Part shown: positions 49,752 through 59,466 of the stretch, in pieces
Numbering within the stretch: position 1 is the stretch's first letter
Layout of the letters: each line of letters opens with the position of its first letter
Assembly (NCBI GenBank): GCA_016706055.1
Contig: JADJKL010000001.1
Location: 454,275-518,274 of the forward strand
Length of the DNA: 64,000 bases
Source: Chitinophagaceae bacterium
Lineage (GTDB): Bacteria > Bacteroidota > Bacteroidia > Chitinophagales > Chitinophagaceae
Direction: 5' to 3'
Made by a program: the position numbers and the translations under genes
Notes under the pieces: generated by a model
Database searches by the model: none
What the model saw: the letters and a program-made list of their open reading frames with translations, nothing else
Told to the model about the DNA's origin: nothing

Positions 49752-49906
49752 AATTGCTTATTGAAATGCGAGTTTCAGTTACAGTTAAAGATTTCGGGCT
49801 TTTGAAATCGAAATTTGTTCTCCAGCACCAATGCTTATTAACTGCTCGAATGTTTCCATTCGCCCTTTATACCCACTAACGCAAAACTTGTATTAGAGGC
49901 TATTAT

Positions 49907-50207
49907 TTATTCTTTGTCGTTCAATAGATCGTTATCTTTTAATTCTGTATATGTGCTTTTAAGTTCAGCGTTAAGTTGAGTTATGTATTCCTTACAAATA
50001 TGGAAATACAAATCATCTTTTTCGTCTGTCAAACTAAAATTAATTTCACCTTTTTTTTAATTCTAATAACAGTTTATTGAAAACTGATTTTATTGAATTA
50101 GGATTATCCTCCGTTAGAACAATCTTCAGCTCCTCACTCCCAATTGCGAGCTTTAAAATTGCAATAGCATCTTCTTTTCTTTCGATTGTTGCGTTATGTG
50201 TTGCCAT
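49907..50207 (-). CDS. Small protein downstream of the PHP-ATPase gene (one frameshift)
   Basis: The frame from the ATG at 50207 (MATHNATIERKEDAIAILKL) ends early at KKR. Removing one A in the A8 run (50051-50058) joins it to GEINFSLTDEKDDLYFHICK and ELKSTYTELKDNDLLNDKE, giving 99 residues; the span of 301 bases is one over 100 codons. It is acidic and helical, without a recognised domain. It follows the PHP-ATPase gene by 62 bp on the same strand and may be its partner. Confidence 0.6.
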
Positions 50208-50269
50208 ATATTTTTCCTCTTTCTCCGAAAGCGGATTTGCCGCCCTCTAATGTTTTCATACAATTAATT

Positions 50270-52328
50270 TCAGTCTAAATTTGCTTTCGTACTTGAATTA
50301 CAAATCAAACTGTTTGAAAATGGATTGCCCGAATATGTATAATATCCATTTATGTCATGTTCACGATAAATTGAGTTATAAGGCAATGTCCTAACAGCTA
50401 TGTTAGCGTCGTGTGTAGCAATAATTAGTTTTTTCCCACTTTTTGCTCGTTCTTTAATTAAAGGAACAATGACTTCGCTTATATAGTCGTTTCCTAAACT
50501 TTTCTCAGGTTCATCAATAAGATATATTTCTTTGTCTTTCATTAATTCATTGTGTAGCAAAACCATTGACGATTCTCCATTTGAAGGGGTGTAAACATTG
50601 CCATTTAAAGTAAAGTGCTTATGAAAAAGCAATAAATCACTTATAGAAGTTACAGATTCTGAACCTTCAATTTTTTTAAGTTCGTCAATTTTCTCAAATA
50701 GTGAATTTGAATAGATGTGTTTTGAAATGGTTTCAATTTGGGCTGCTAAATTTCTTTGTGGAATTTTTGTTTTGCATTGGATATGCTTATAGGCGGAGTC
50801 TGAAATAGAGCCATTTTGAATCATCAAATTAGTTTGACAAAATAACTTCCTTTTTCGCCTAAATCTCCAACTTCTTCAATAATTGGAGAAATTGATTTTG
50901 CAATACTCTCACGCATTTTTTTGACAGCCTTTTCTATTGCAATTCTATTACTTGCATATTCATAGAATCCTGTTTTCGTTGGCTTAAGAGGTTGTCCAGT
51001 TTTTCTTGAAATTTCATCAACAAAGACCTGTATAAGTTTATTAAAGAAGTTAATGGTTTTGTAGTCAACAAAACGATTTCCAGATTCTAAATTTATTGTT
51101 TCTAAAATCCTGTTTATAACGCTGTCTAATTCGTTTAAAAGTTCTTCTCCAATGATCTCTTTAAGTTTGACATTTTCACCGTAGTATTCTTTAAAATCAG
51201 TAAACTTTTTCAAGTCATTTTTAATCTCGTCAAAGGTTCTTTTAGGTGAATTTTCATCAAGTAGTGTATACTGATTTACTTTAATATTCTTAGCTATTTT
51301 GTTTTTGCTTCCTCTGAATAGTAACGATTATAAACAGACAAACTGGTTACGCCTTTTTCTGCTGCATTTCTGATTATAGCCAATTCTGCAGAACAATCAT
51401 CAATTTCTAAATCCTCCACACTAATAATAAACTTATTTCCTTTTAAGTCAAAAACTTCATCAAGTTTATTTGAATTTGATTCGTAAACTTCTGTTTTAAA
51501 ACCTTTGCCATTATAATATGTGGAGAGTGCTTTCAAAATGTCCGTTTTGCCAGTGCCTTTAGAGCCAAATAGAATATTTATGTCATTATAAATGTCAAGA
51601 TTTATTAGTTCCGCAATACCAAATGGGGTAATTTGAATTGACTCTTTTGATTTCTGGTCAAGAATTGTTTTGATAGTTGTATCGTCTTTATCTAAAAGCA
51701 AGCAAAATTTTTCAAAGCTTTCAACTGGTAATCTCAATTCAGGCAAACCTTTAGAGTCATTTGCATAATCGTCCCAATTTTGAACATCAGAGCCATGAAT
51801 TGAGTTATGTCCGTGATTAATGTAAATACCTGCAGAAATAGAGTTTGAAGCTTCTTTCAAAACTCTTTTTAATTAGAAACTAAACTTACAAGTTTGTCAA
51901 CGTCTTTGTCAATTAGGTTTGGTTTTTGAATGATAATGAGCAATGAAAATTATATCAAAGTCTTTAAACTTATTTACAACATCATCAAGGTTAATTGTAA
52001 AAGTGTCTGCGGATGTAGAGCCAATGACCTCATTCACTTTTTTGCCAAACGCTTCTGCATTCTTCGGATTTGCAATCGCAATTAAATGTGCTTTTCTTCC
52101 ATCTTCAAGAATATCAAACTCAACACCTGGCCAGATTTGGCAAGTCCGTCAACACTTTTTTTTGAACTGAATATATTGCTCGTAGTCAAAGTGATTATGG
52201 TTCGTTATTGCTAAGATTTTTACGTCAGTCTTATTGATAATGTCAGTAAATTTTGAAACATCAACATTGCGATTTTCAGAATCGCCTTGTTTTATTTTTT
52301 TAGTATGTGTATGAATGTCAATCCTCAT
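50270..52328 (-). pseudogene. PHP-domain plus ABC-type ATPase (TrlF-like), several frameshifts
   Basis: Read from the ATG at 52328, the first piece is a PHP domain: MRIDIHTHTKK with the HxH metal motif, ITNHNHFDYEQY and IIFIAHYHSKTKP. Next come GIYINHGHNSIHGSDVQNW, Walker A ILFGSKGTGKT (about 51560) and, near the end, Walker B IYLIDEPEKSLGND and H-loop LIIATHDANIA. The layout matches PHP-ATPase proteins of the TrlF type. At least four frame changes (near 52160, 51900, 51270 and 50826) break it; total length would be about 686 codons. Function in the family is poorly known, with links to RNA/DNA processing and defence. Confidence 0.75.
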
Positions 52329-52400
52329 TCTTATGCCTATACCGTGATGTTATTTAAAATTACAGTTATATTTTGCACAGTTTTACTTTGGGCAATAATT

Positions 52401-52763
52401 TCAATCTATACAAACAATTTTATCTGTCTTATCAATTACTATTTGTGGCTTGTCTTTATAAAGTTGTATCCGGCCCGTAATGCATATTTCTTTATTGGCA
52501 AACAGTATTTCTGGCTTGCCGTGAAATTGCTGCCGTACACCATCCCATATCACCACGGTCAGTACCTGGTTTGGGTAAGCAGCTCCAATATTTAAAAAAG
52601 TAGGTTTATCCTTGGCCGCATCCATATACCGGGCAGTGTACACCTTGCCGCATACAGTCACACTGTCACCAATGTGCTTATTTACATCTTCCAGTTTAAT
52701 AGTTGTCTGGCTAAAAACTGCAAAGCATAACAGTACAGCAAGGGTTGTTGTAATTAATTTCAT
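52401..52763 (-). CDS. Small secreted OB-fold-like protein
   Basis: A 120-residue protein with a signal peptide (MKLITTTLAVLLCFAVFSQT) and a beta-rich mature part (SVTVCGKVYTARYMDAAKDK, EICITGRIQLYKDKPQIVI) like small OB-fold proteins that bind nucleic acid or other ligands. It is intact. A TCCGT-N6-ACGG palindrome lies about 70 bp upstream in a stretch (52764-53217) without other genes. Confidence 0.8.
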   Translation of the reverse strand: MKLITTTLAVLLCFAVFSQTTIKLEDVNKHIGDSVTVCGKVYTARYMDAAKDKPTFLNIGAAYPNQVLTVVIWDGVRQQFHGKPEILFANKEICITGRIQLYKDKPQIVIDKTDKIVCID

Positions 52764-52835
52764 AATGGTTCATCCGCAGTGGTGGCTGCAGCAGTTGGTA
52801 GCTTACTAAGGTAAGTTTTTTACTGCAATCAGCTA

Positions 52836-52851
52836 TCCGTGTAAATACGGT
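52836..52851. promoter_or_regulatory. TCCGT-N6-ACGG(T) palindrome
   Basis: TCCGTGTAAATACGGT, about 72 bp upstream of the OB-fold gene start; preceded by the shared stretch CAGCAGTTGGTAGC...CAATCAGCTA also seen near 57570 and 62060. Confidence 0.5.
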
Positions 52852-53217
52852 TGGCACAAACCAACATTAATTGTAATTATGCCATCATATTTCATACTAT
52901 TCTTCATTACCATATATCTAATGCATTTACAACTATAGCTTTAAAAATAATATGTATATGTATAATAGTCTAACAACTTGTGAATAAACGTAAGATTATT
53001 TTATAATTTTCAGGCGGCATTGACGTCATACCCCCCCTTCTCTTCTTTTAAGCCTAAGCGGAGAAAACATAGCAAAGACCAGCCAAAAATCTATAAATAA
53101 TACATTAATATTCAAAAGTCAATTTAAAATATCTTTAGTTTTAACAGCATATATTTATAAGTTGCCTACAATATAGGTGCTACCTCTGCCAACTTCAAAA
53201 CTTCGCAAAACTCAAAT

Positions 53218-54302
53218 ATGATAGACTTCAACAATCTTAATGTAAGAAAAATAATAATTCACACCATAAATCCTAAACAAAATGGACAAGATACTGCAAG
53301 TGCTGAATTCTCAAACGAAATTTTAGAAATCGAGGACAACGTTTTGGCAATTATTAAGGTAAGATTAATTGACGCCGCAGGTAGAAACTCAAAAGCATTT
53401 GAGTTACAAATTGAAAATACAAATACTGGATCTTTCTTTAATTTATCAAAAGAATTAAATGAATTGTCTAATGAAAATTTCATTACCGTAACTTCTGAAA
53501 TCGCAAATTTGTTAGCAGACAGTCAAAGAAAAACATCAATTCCAGGAGGCTATTTAATGATAATGAATTGTATAGATGATGAAACAAATTTACCAGTTCA
53601 TATTGTAATTAAAGCAGAACCATGAAGCGTTACATTTTTCAAATATTGATGGCCACTCACAAGTGAATGTACTGCAAAAGGTTTTCCTATCACCCTCTCA
53701 AAAATTATATAAAATCGGAATTATATTTGCCAAAACAGAAGAAGTACACGAAAATGTTAATGACCAATTTGGATGTTTTTTGTATGACGACCAATTTAGA
53801 ACTGACACCCATCCAGCAGAATATTTCTACAAGGATTTTTTAGGTTTTTCAGTTGGAGAAAATGCAAAAATTCAATCGCAAAGATTCTACGACAAAACTG
53901 AAAATTTATTCTAGCAAACATAACAAACACAGAAGCAAAAGCCAACTTGTTATCTGTACTAAAAACAGAATTTTCCACAAATGAAAAACCAACTGTCAAC
54001 CCTATAAATTTTGCAAATACTTATATTCCGAAGCAGAAAATGGAATTCGTGACAGTTATATTGGTGATGTTTGCCAAGAACTACCGTTTGCTATAGTAAA
54101 GGACACCGTTTTAATAAAATCAAGGCTTTCGAAAAGAAAAATTGATTTCCCAAGTAATATTAATGTAGTTGGTCCAGAAGAAAATTTTGATGACAGAGTA
54201 ATAATAATTGACAACCCAGAAGAGTTAAACGAATTGGATATAGATAATCAAGAATACACTATACTAAAAATTGTAGGAAGACCGTATTCAACAAATGAAT
54301 AA
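53218..54302 (+). CDS. NdpA/YejK-like nucleoid-associated protein (about three frameshifts)
   Basis: The first frame has VRKIIIHTINPKQNGQDTAS, LIDAAGRNSKAFELQIENTN and ends IVIKAEP. Further frames give HFSNIDGHSQVNVLQKVFL, GIIFAKTEEVHENVNDQFGC and DSYIGDVCQELPFAIVKDTV, then IDFPSNINVV, ending GRPYSTNE. Together these resemble the 37-kDa nucleoid-associated protein family, about 361 codons. Breaks lie near 53625, 53905 and 54040. The stop (54300-54302) overlaps the start of the RelA/SpoT-like gene by 8 bases, so the two are translationally coupled. NdpA relatives bind nucleoid DNA; here the role is unknown. Confidence 0.7.
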
Positions 54303-55279
54303 GCAAGAAGAGACTATATTAAATCAATTCAAAGTATTACAACCAAATTTGAATGCTTGGGGTAGTTTTGTTGATCGCACCTTAACAACAGAAATACTTA
54401 GTAAATTCTCGAATGAAAATATTGTCAAAATTCTCCCTTCCCATAGAATTAAGGACGAAAAGTCATTTCTATTTAAAGCTCTATACCGCAAAAAACCTTA
54501 CAAAAATCCGTTTATTGACATAGAAGATAAAATTGGAACAAGAATAGTAGTTCTAAAATCTGTTGACATTGAGAAAGTTGCAGAACAAATTTTAAACTAC
54601 CCCCAAATGGAAAGCCAAAATCACAAAAAATATTCAGCAAGAAATTGAAGACAAGCCAAATATTTTTGACTACCAATCTTTACATATTGTCGTTGAACCC
54701 GCAGTTGATGATTTAACTTTCGACAGTAGCATTAAACCTTGCTTAACCTGTGAAATACAAATTAGAACTTTATTACAACATGCATTTGCGGAAGTTAGCC
54801 ACGACAGTACCTACAAAGGGCCTTATAAAAATGACAAGGGAATACTTAGGCATCTAGCGAAATCAATGGCTTTAATGGAAGCAACAGATGATTACTTCTG
54901 TAATATTTTCTCCTTAATGTCTGACGAAAAGAGATATTTTTCCAATTATATGAATGAGATCATTGAGTTATACAAAACCTTTTATAACGAATTTGACAAG
55001 CAAGATTTAAATTATTTTATTACTGACAGCATTTTCGAGTTACTTGAGATCCAAAAAATTGAATTATCTGAATTGACTTTTTATGTAGAAAAACACAAAG
55101 AACGGTTGAATAAAATCATTAAGCCGCAAAACAGTCTTATAATTCAACAACCAATTTTTTTATTAGCAAACTATTATTTCGACAATCATAGAACTATACT
55201 GAAAGATAACTGGCCGTTGAATGAAGATGCGCTAAAAAGCATTTATTCAGTAAATAATACTTCTTTCGAGAGCTTCTAA
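54295..55279 (+). CDS. RelA/SpoT-domain (small alarmone synthetase-like) protein (one frameshift)
   Basis: SHRIKDEKSFLFKALYRK and DIEDKIGTRIVVLKSVDIEK are the synthetase-domain hallmarks (DxxGxRI type). After a frame change near 54610 come FDYQSLHIVVEP and CEIQIRTLLQHAFAEVSHDS, with the conserved Glu and the HAxAEVxHD end of the domain. The C-terminal ~130 residues are helical and unrecognised. The reconstructed protein has about 328 residues and lacks HD, TGS and ACT domains, so it is a small synthetase. Relatives include alarmone makers and toxins that pyrophosphorylate tRNA (toxSAS). Overlap with the NdpA-like gene suggests a two-gene system. Confidence 0.85.
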
Positions 55280-55320
55280 AAAAAGTACAAAAAACAATAT
55301 TACATTTTTATAAACTTCGT

Positions 55321-55380
55321 CTTGGTCCGTGACCCCTTCGCTTTGGTTCGTGTCCCCGGGTAACTATATATCTGTTAGAC
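55321..55380. repeat. GGTTCGTGTCCCC repeat with AGGTA/TACCT-type hairpin
   Basis: Two consecutive variants (GGTCCGTGACCCC, GGTTCGTGTCCCC) then GGGTAACTATATATCTGTTAGAC. Related copies are at 55694-55739 and 61361-61396, all between genes. Confidence 0.6.
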
Positions 55381-55429
55381 CTTAAAATATTTCATTAATA
55401 TTTTTTTAAAGAAGTATTGAAATAAAAAT

Positions 55430-55675
55430 ATGAATTGGCATTACTACAAAGTAGATTATTTATACAATGATGATTTAGAGGATTTTCAAACAATTTCATC
55501 TACAAGTCCTTTGGATAAAGCAGCAATTAAGGAATGGCTTTCGAATCAAATAGGAGACTATGTCGAAAAATTTAAAATAAAAGAAGTTTGGGAAATAGAA
55601 CCAGCAGAGCAGTTTAATAATAATATGTTCAAGTTTAAAAGAAATTATTCCCAGAAGACTAAAGAAAGTCTCTGA
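55430..55675 (+). CDS. Small hypothetical protein (81 residues)
   Basis: An acidic alpha/beta protein (MNWHYYKVDYLYNDDLEDFQ, then KAAIKEWLSNQIGDYVEKFK) without recognised domain. It is isolated between two copies of the GGTTCGTGTCCCC repeat, as a single-gene module. Composition and clean boundaries support a real gene. Confidence 0.6.
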   Translation: MNWHYYKVDYLYNDDLEDFQTISSTSPLDKAAIKEWLSNQIGDYVEKFKIKEVWEIEPAEQFNNNMFKFKRNYSQKTKESL

Positions 55676-55693
55676 CATCTACCTTTAAAACAT

Positions 55694-55739
55694 CTTCGCC
55701 TTGGTTCGTGTCCCCAGGTAACTATATACCTGTTAGACC
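55694..55739. repeat. GGTTCGTGTCCCC repeat
   Basis: Starts TTCGCCTTGGTTCGTGTCCC and ends with a small hairpin AGGTA-ACTATA-TACCT and TGTTAGACC. Same unit as at 61361-61396. Confidence 0.65.
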
Positions 55740-55769
55740 ATGAGAGAGAAAAGTTTTAGTTTTGGCTGA

Positions 55770-56174
55770 TTAATAAATTAAAACACGGTCAATCTCGCCT
55801 TTGTAGTTTTCTATTGGTTGGTTCGGGAATATTATGTTTGGAAGTGGTACTGATTGCGGTTGTAGTTCATGCTTATATGCTTGATACGCTTCGTTCAAGC
55901 TTGATACGGAATCGTTATAAAATTCATAGACATCTTCTCTACTTTTTATTTCATTGTGTGGTATTTCATAAACAGATTGAACTTTTAAAACTTCATGTCC
56001 CTTATTGGTAAACATATCAGTCATGATATATGAATTTGTGATACTCAATACTATATTATTATTAACGAGTTTAGGTTCTGATTGATAGGAAAGCGATGAC
56101 TCTCCAAGTCCTTTTTTAGCGTTGAAATCAAACGGTGAAAGATTATGTTTAACCCTATAAGTTCTTGCATTCAT
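55770..56174 (-). CDS. Hypothetical protein, possibly SecB-like
   Basis: A 134-residue soluble protein. The central strands (VLSITNSYIMTDMFTN, LKVQSVYEIPHNEI) followed by a helix (VYEFYNDSVSSLNEAYQAYK) resemble SecB-type export chaperone folds, a weak impression. Its ATG overlaps the stop of an upstream small Lys/Ala-rich gene as ATGA, so the two form an operon. The same arrangement recurs at 61421-61981 with an unrelated second gene. Confidence 0.65.
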   Translation of the reverse strand: MNARTYRVKHNLSPFDFNAKKGLGESSLSYQSEPKLVNNNIVLSITNSYIMTDMFTNKGHEVLKVQSVYEIPHNEIKSREDVYEFYNDSVSSLNEAYQAYKHELQPQSVPLPNIIFPNQPIENYKGEIDRVLIY

Positions 56175-56296
56175 TTATCGGCTTTTTTCTTTTTAGCGGT
56201 TTTCTTGGGCTTTGAATTGTCCTTTACAGACGCCTTCATAATGCTATGAAACATATCAGAGGCTTTCTTAGCTGTTTTCTTTTTTGCTTTTGCCAA
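56171..56296 (-). CDS. Very small Lys/Ala-rich basic protein, copy 1
   Basis: 41 codons from a TTG at 56296: LAKAKKKTAKKASDMFHSIM, then KASVKDNSKPKKTAKKKKAD. The KKTAKKA tracts resemble histone H1-like tails. A paralogue with an ATG start is at 61861-61981, and the upstream stretch AAATTTAGTAACTTTACATAAAGGGAAATC (plus strand, given only in part as AAATTTAGTAACTTTACATA) is shared; it contains a TAAATTTG promoter-like box in the minus sense. Conservation of two copies argues for a real gene; TTG start is an inference. Confidence 0.55.
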   Translation of the reverse strand: MAKAKKKTAKKASDMFHSIMKASVKDNSKPKKTAKKKKADK

Positions 56297-56369
56297 GCAA
56301 CAAATTTAGTAACTTTACATAAAGGGAAATCCTTGTACTAAAATCCTTTTCGCCTTGGTTGGTGTCCCC

Positions 56370-56700
56370 ACGAACTCGTTCGCTGTGGTGGCATTTAGCA
56401 GTTGTTAGCATATTAAGGTAACTTTTTTATTACAATCAGGCATCCGTGTAAATACGGAGTAACGTTTCCATTTAAATTCCTGGCTTAGCAACAATGGATA
56501 ACTTTAGTATGTATAATACTTTTAAATAATGACATTTTACCAGTTTAATGAACTTAATGAAATGGTGCAAGATGAAACCTTGTTGAACAAAGTAATATTT
56601 GCTATACTAATTCTATGAAAATCAAAGCCACAATTTACGGGGGTAATCAGAAAACAAAGTTCGTATATTCGACAATACAAACGTTGGCTGTAATTTAATC
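56370..56700. repeat. 330-bp dispersed repeat, copy 1
   Basis: About 90 percent identical to 57543-57872. It contains a TCCGT-N6-ACGGA palindrome (56443-56458), an open stretch MTFYQFNELNEMVQDETLL that looks like the cut-off start of a small protein family, and MKIKATIYGGNQKTKFVYST, and ends ACGTTGGCTGTAAT just before the next gene. The last ~60 bp recur at 59517-59580. Confidence 0.85.
56443..56458. promoter_or_regulatory. TCCGT-N6-ACGGA palindrome
   Basis: TCCGTGTAAATACGGA inside repeat copy 1, about 250 bp upstream of the cyclase-like gene. Confidence 0.5.
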
Positions 56701-56707
56701 CACCTTT

Positions 56708-57469
56708 ATGAAGATTGTAGCATTTGTTGACACTTTAGGTTTTAAGCAGAAAATTTCTTCTATAAATCACCAAGAAGCTAAGCTAGTGATTCAGACTTTC
56801 AATGCAGAAATTTATAGACTTTGGAAGTTTATGGGCTATAGCCATGACAATTTTATTCACGGACAGACATTTAGTGATTCGCTAATTATTTATACTGAAA
56901 ATGAATCAAACGATTCATTACGAAAAGTTCTTTCATTCTTAAAAGAGCTTTATAAAGTTTCAATAACAATATGTGACCTGCCTTTACGTGGTGGAATATC
57001 AATTGGAGATTTTGACCGAATACCAGCAACAGAATTTGATAACCTTCAAAAAGACTTAGTTGTTGGCACTGCTTTTATTGACGCATATTTTCTTGAATCC
57101 GCTAACAAAATAAAAGGTTCAAAAATTGTCTTTAGAGAACGTATCCATCAAACTATACAACAACATCTCACCGAATTCAATTCAAAAGAACTTGTAAAAT
57201 TGGAAAATGGTGACATATTGTACGAAATGCCGTGGGGGGACATTGAGTTTTTAACCATCAAGAGTGATAGTGCATTAAGTAAGTTTATTAGTTTAGCGAC
57301 AAAATCAAAATGGTTAGACCATTATTATCATACATTGGACACATTTCTTACTAAAGAAACACAGAAAGACAAGCATCGGATATTTAATGCAATACTTGAC
57401 AAGCTTTCGACTGATTACAAATATCACGACAAAGATAATTTCATCGAAAAATTTTTAAAGACTGACTGA
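56708..57469 (+). CDS. Class III nucleotidyl-cyclase-like protein of unknown function
   Basis: An intact 253-residue protein. The arrangement IVAFVDTLGFKQK (first Asp, residue 8) ... TFSDSLIIYTE ... LPLRGGISIGDF ... VVGTAFIDAYFLE follows the order of motifs in class III nucleotidyl-cyclase catalytic domains (F-x-D-x-x-GF, second Asp, RxGI...G, and the A..LE helix). The similarity is my pattern reading, not a search. Stand-alone cyclase-like proteins occur in cyclic-nucleotide defence systems, but no obvious effector is adjacent. It is a single-gene module between two copies of the 330-bp repeat. Confidence 0.6.
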   Translation: MKIVAFVDTLGFKQKISSINHQEAKLVIQTFNAEIYRLWKFMGYSHDNFIHGQTFSDSLIIYTENESNDSLRKVLSFLKELYKVSITICDLPLRGGISIGDFDRIPATEFDNLQKDLVVGTAFIDAYFLESANKIKGSKIVFRERIHQTIQQHLTEFNSKELVKLENGDILYEMPWGDIEFLTIKSDSALSKFISLATKSKWLDHYYHTLDTFLTKETQKDKHRIFNAILDKLSTDYKYHDKDNFIEKFLKTD

Positions 57470-57542
57470 ATTGTAAACCTTAAAAAAAGTTTCTATCCTT
57501 TATTCGAGAACGTCTTGAAAAATAAACTACAGCCTTAGCCTT

Positions 57543-57872
57543 GGTTCGTGTCCCCACGAACTCATCCGCAACGGTGGCTACAGCAGTTGGTTGCTTTTTA
57601 AGGCAATTTTTTACCAATCAGCTATCCGTGTAAATACGGAGTAACGTTTCCATTTCAATTCCTGGCTTAGCAACAATGGGTAATTTTAGTATTTATAATA
57701 CTTTTAAAAAATGACATTTTACCAGTTTAATCAACTTGATGAAATGGTGCAAGCTGAAACCTTGTGAGACAAAGTAGTATTTGCTATACTAATTCTATGA
57801 AAATCAAAGCGACAATTTCCGGAGGAAATCAGAAAACAAAGTTCGTATATTCGACAATACATACGTTGTAAG
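57543..57872. repeat. 330-bp dispersed repeat, copy 2
   Basis: Matches copy 1 at 56370-56700, with palindrome TCCGTGTAAATACGGA at 57625-57640 and the same end ATTCGACAATACATACGTTG immediately before the secreted TPR-like gene. Confidence 0.85.
57625..57640. promoter_or_regulatory. TCCGT-N6-ACGGA palindrome
   Basis: TCCGTGTAAATACGGA inside repeat copy 2, about 240 bp upstream of the gene at 57882. Confidence 0.5.
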
Positions 57873-57881
57873 CCATTTTAT

Positions 57882-58833
57882 ATGAGACGCATCATTCCTT
57901 TCTTTATATTTTTTTTAGTCGGACATTTTTTATATGGTCAGACTATTTACAATGTTAATGGAAAAGCTGGAGGCTATTTAGAAAATAGTGTGTTGTGGGG
58001 CTTTGACGGGACACCGCTAATGCACCTGTCAAATGAAAACTTTTATACGTTTGACGGCAAACACGTTGGCTTTTTTGTAACCGGTATTTTATACAATCAG
58101 CAAGGACAAATAACAGGCTTCAAAAAAGGGTCAGTTATTATGCCGACAGAACCAGACCCTCCTAAAGCTCCCAAAGCTCCTTTATCACCGAAAGCACCAT
58201 TAGAACCAGCACCGCCAAGGCCGCCTCTACTTAATACTTTTGCCACCACAACGGGACAAACATCAAATAGTGGACAACCCTATCCATCAGCCCCGACAAA
58301 GAATTTTCCCAGCAAATCATCAGGAAGCGTAACAGGCAAATGATATATTAAGCTATCAAGGCGACCCAGCTTTGGGAGGAGTTTCGACAGGAGGTTCTAT
58401 TGATAACTCACAGATGAATACAGCAGTAAATAATCTTGCTTATTCCTCAATGGAGTTAAACCAATACAAATTACAATTGGCTTATAAAGCAAAGCCGTAT
58501 ATGGATGCCGCCTGGCAAACCTACAATAAAAAAGACTTAGTAAATGCTGAGTACAATGCCAAGCAAGCATTAATTATCGCAGGCAATTATCATTTTGGAG
58601 CTAATTATCTTTTAGGTGTTATCTATCTTGACAAATATGATTATCAAACGGCAATTAATTATCTTGACTTAGCAATAAAACAATATAAAAAGAACGGCGA
58701 CTATTATGCAGTAAGAGGTTTTTGTCATTATAAACTTGAGAATAAAAAACAATCAAAAAAAGATTTCAAAAAAGGCAAACGGAAAGGAAGCAAAGCGGCC
58801 GTTAACTACCTTTCTTCTCTTTCATTTAAGTAA
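57882..58833 (+). CDS. Secreted Pro-rich/TPR-like protein (one frameshift)
   Basis: The start gives a signal peptide (MRRIIPFFIFFLVGHFLYGQ), then a beta-rich domain (YNVNGKAGGYLENSVLWGFD), a Pro/Ala-rich linker (PKAPKAPLSPKAPLEPAPPR) and a C-terminal TPR-like region (LVNAEYNAKQALIIAGNYHF, YDYQTAINYLDLAIKQYKK). One A too many at GGCAAATGAT (about 58335) splits it; without it the frame continues NDILSYQGDPALGGV. Reconstructed length about 316 residues. It probably acts in the periplasm or on the surface. The gene at 58840 follows after 6 bp. Confidence 0.75.
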
Positions 58834-58839
58834 TTAACC

Positions 58840-59296
58840 ATGTTATCATTTTTCAGAAAGAAAAAAACACAGGCACTGAATCCAGAATTACTTTTATCAG
58901 GATTTGGAAACGACTTGACTTATGAACAAAAGGCTGCAACAATGGCGAGTCTCCTAGCAATTGCTACGACAAATTTTATACAAGAAATAACTAAAGACGA
59001 ATCTACTTTTCTCGACAAATTTTTTTTACTGCTTAAAATCGAACCGAAAAAAGACGATGCTGTTGGACAAATGCTCAAAAACGGCGGAGAATATATAGTT
59101 CAAGTCTTAAACGGATTGACTGAATCACAAAAGGACTGGTATGTTGAGAACAGCACATTCGTTACTTCATATTAAATCAACTCCGCAAGAATCAAAGAGA
59201 AAGTTTGCTTTCGGAATATTTGCAGGTATCGGAGTAGACGGGAAACGCTACACAACCGTTTTAGACTTAATGCAAGAACTTAATAAAAAAGGTTAG
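58840..59296 (+). CDS. Hypothetical protein (one frameshift)
   Basis: The first frame (MLSFFRKKKTQALNPELLLS, QEITKDESTFLDKFFLLLKI) stops at 59173-59175. Another frame continues SLLHIKSTPQESKRKFAFGI and GIGVDGKRYTTVLDLMQELN to a stop at 59296. Together about 152 residues, helical, without recognised domain. It follows the secreted TPR-like gene by 6 bp and is probably co-expressed with it. Confidence 0.6.
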
Positions 59297-59307
59297 CTTT
59301 CTTCGCA

Positions 59308-59331
59308 GACGAGTCTCCGCAGCGACTCGTC
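59308..59331. repeat. GACGAGTC hairpin repeat, copy 1
   Basis: GACGAGTC-TCCGCAGC-GACTCGTC is a perfect 8-bp stem preceded by TTTCTTCGCA and followed by a GTTAACTTAATAGCTCAT tail; a second copy with the same flanks lies at 59443-59466. It could be a terminator for the preceding gene or a small mobile repeat. Confidence 0.75.
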
Positions 59332-59442
59332 GTTAACTTAATAGCTCATGTATTCGTTTTCGTCAATCTTTTATTATTACTAGAGCCGATTATAATTATT
59401 TAAATTGAATCTTCTGCAATATCCTCATCCCCTTTCTTCGCA

Positions 59443-59466
59443 GACGAGTCTCCGCAGGGACTCGTT
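59443..59466. repeat. GACGAGTC hairpin repeat, copy 2
   Basis: GACGAGTC-TCCGCAGG-GACTCGTT, flanked by TTTCTTCGCA and AATTCAATAGCTCAT as in copy 1. A third fragment of the 330-bp repeat (59517-59580) follows before the HNH gene. Confidence 0.75.

Noticed and set aside
55321..55380. tRNA-like fragment (GGTTCGTGTCCCC resembles a T-arm)
   Set aside because: No matching acceptor, D or anticodon stems are found around any copy; treated as an intergenic repeat.
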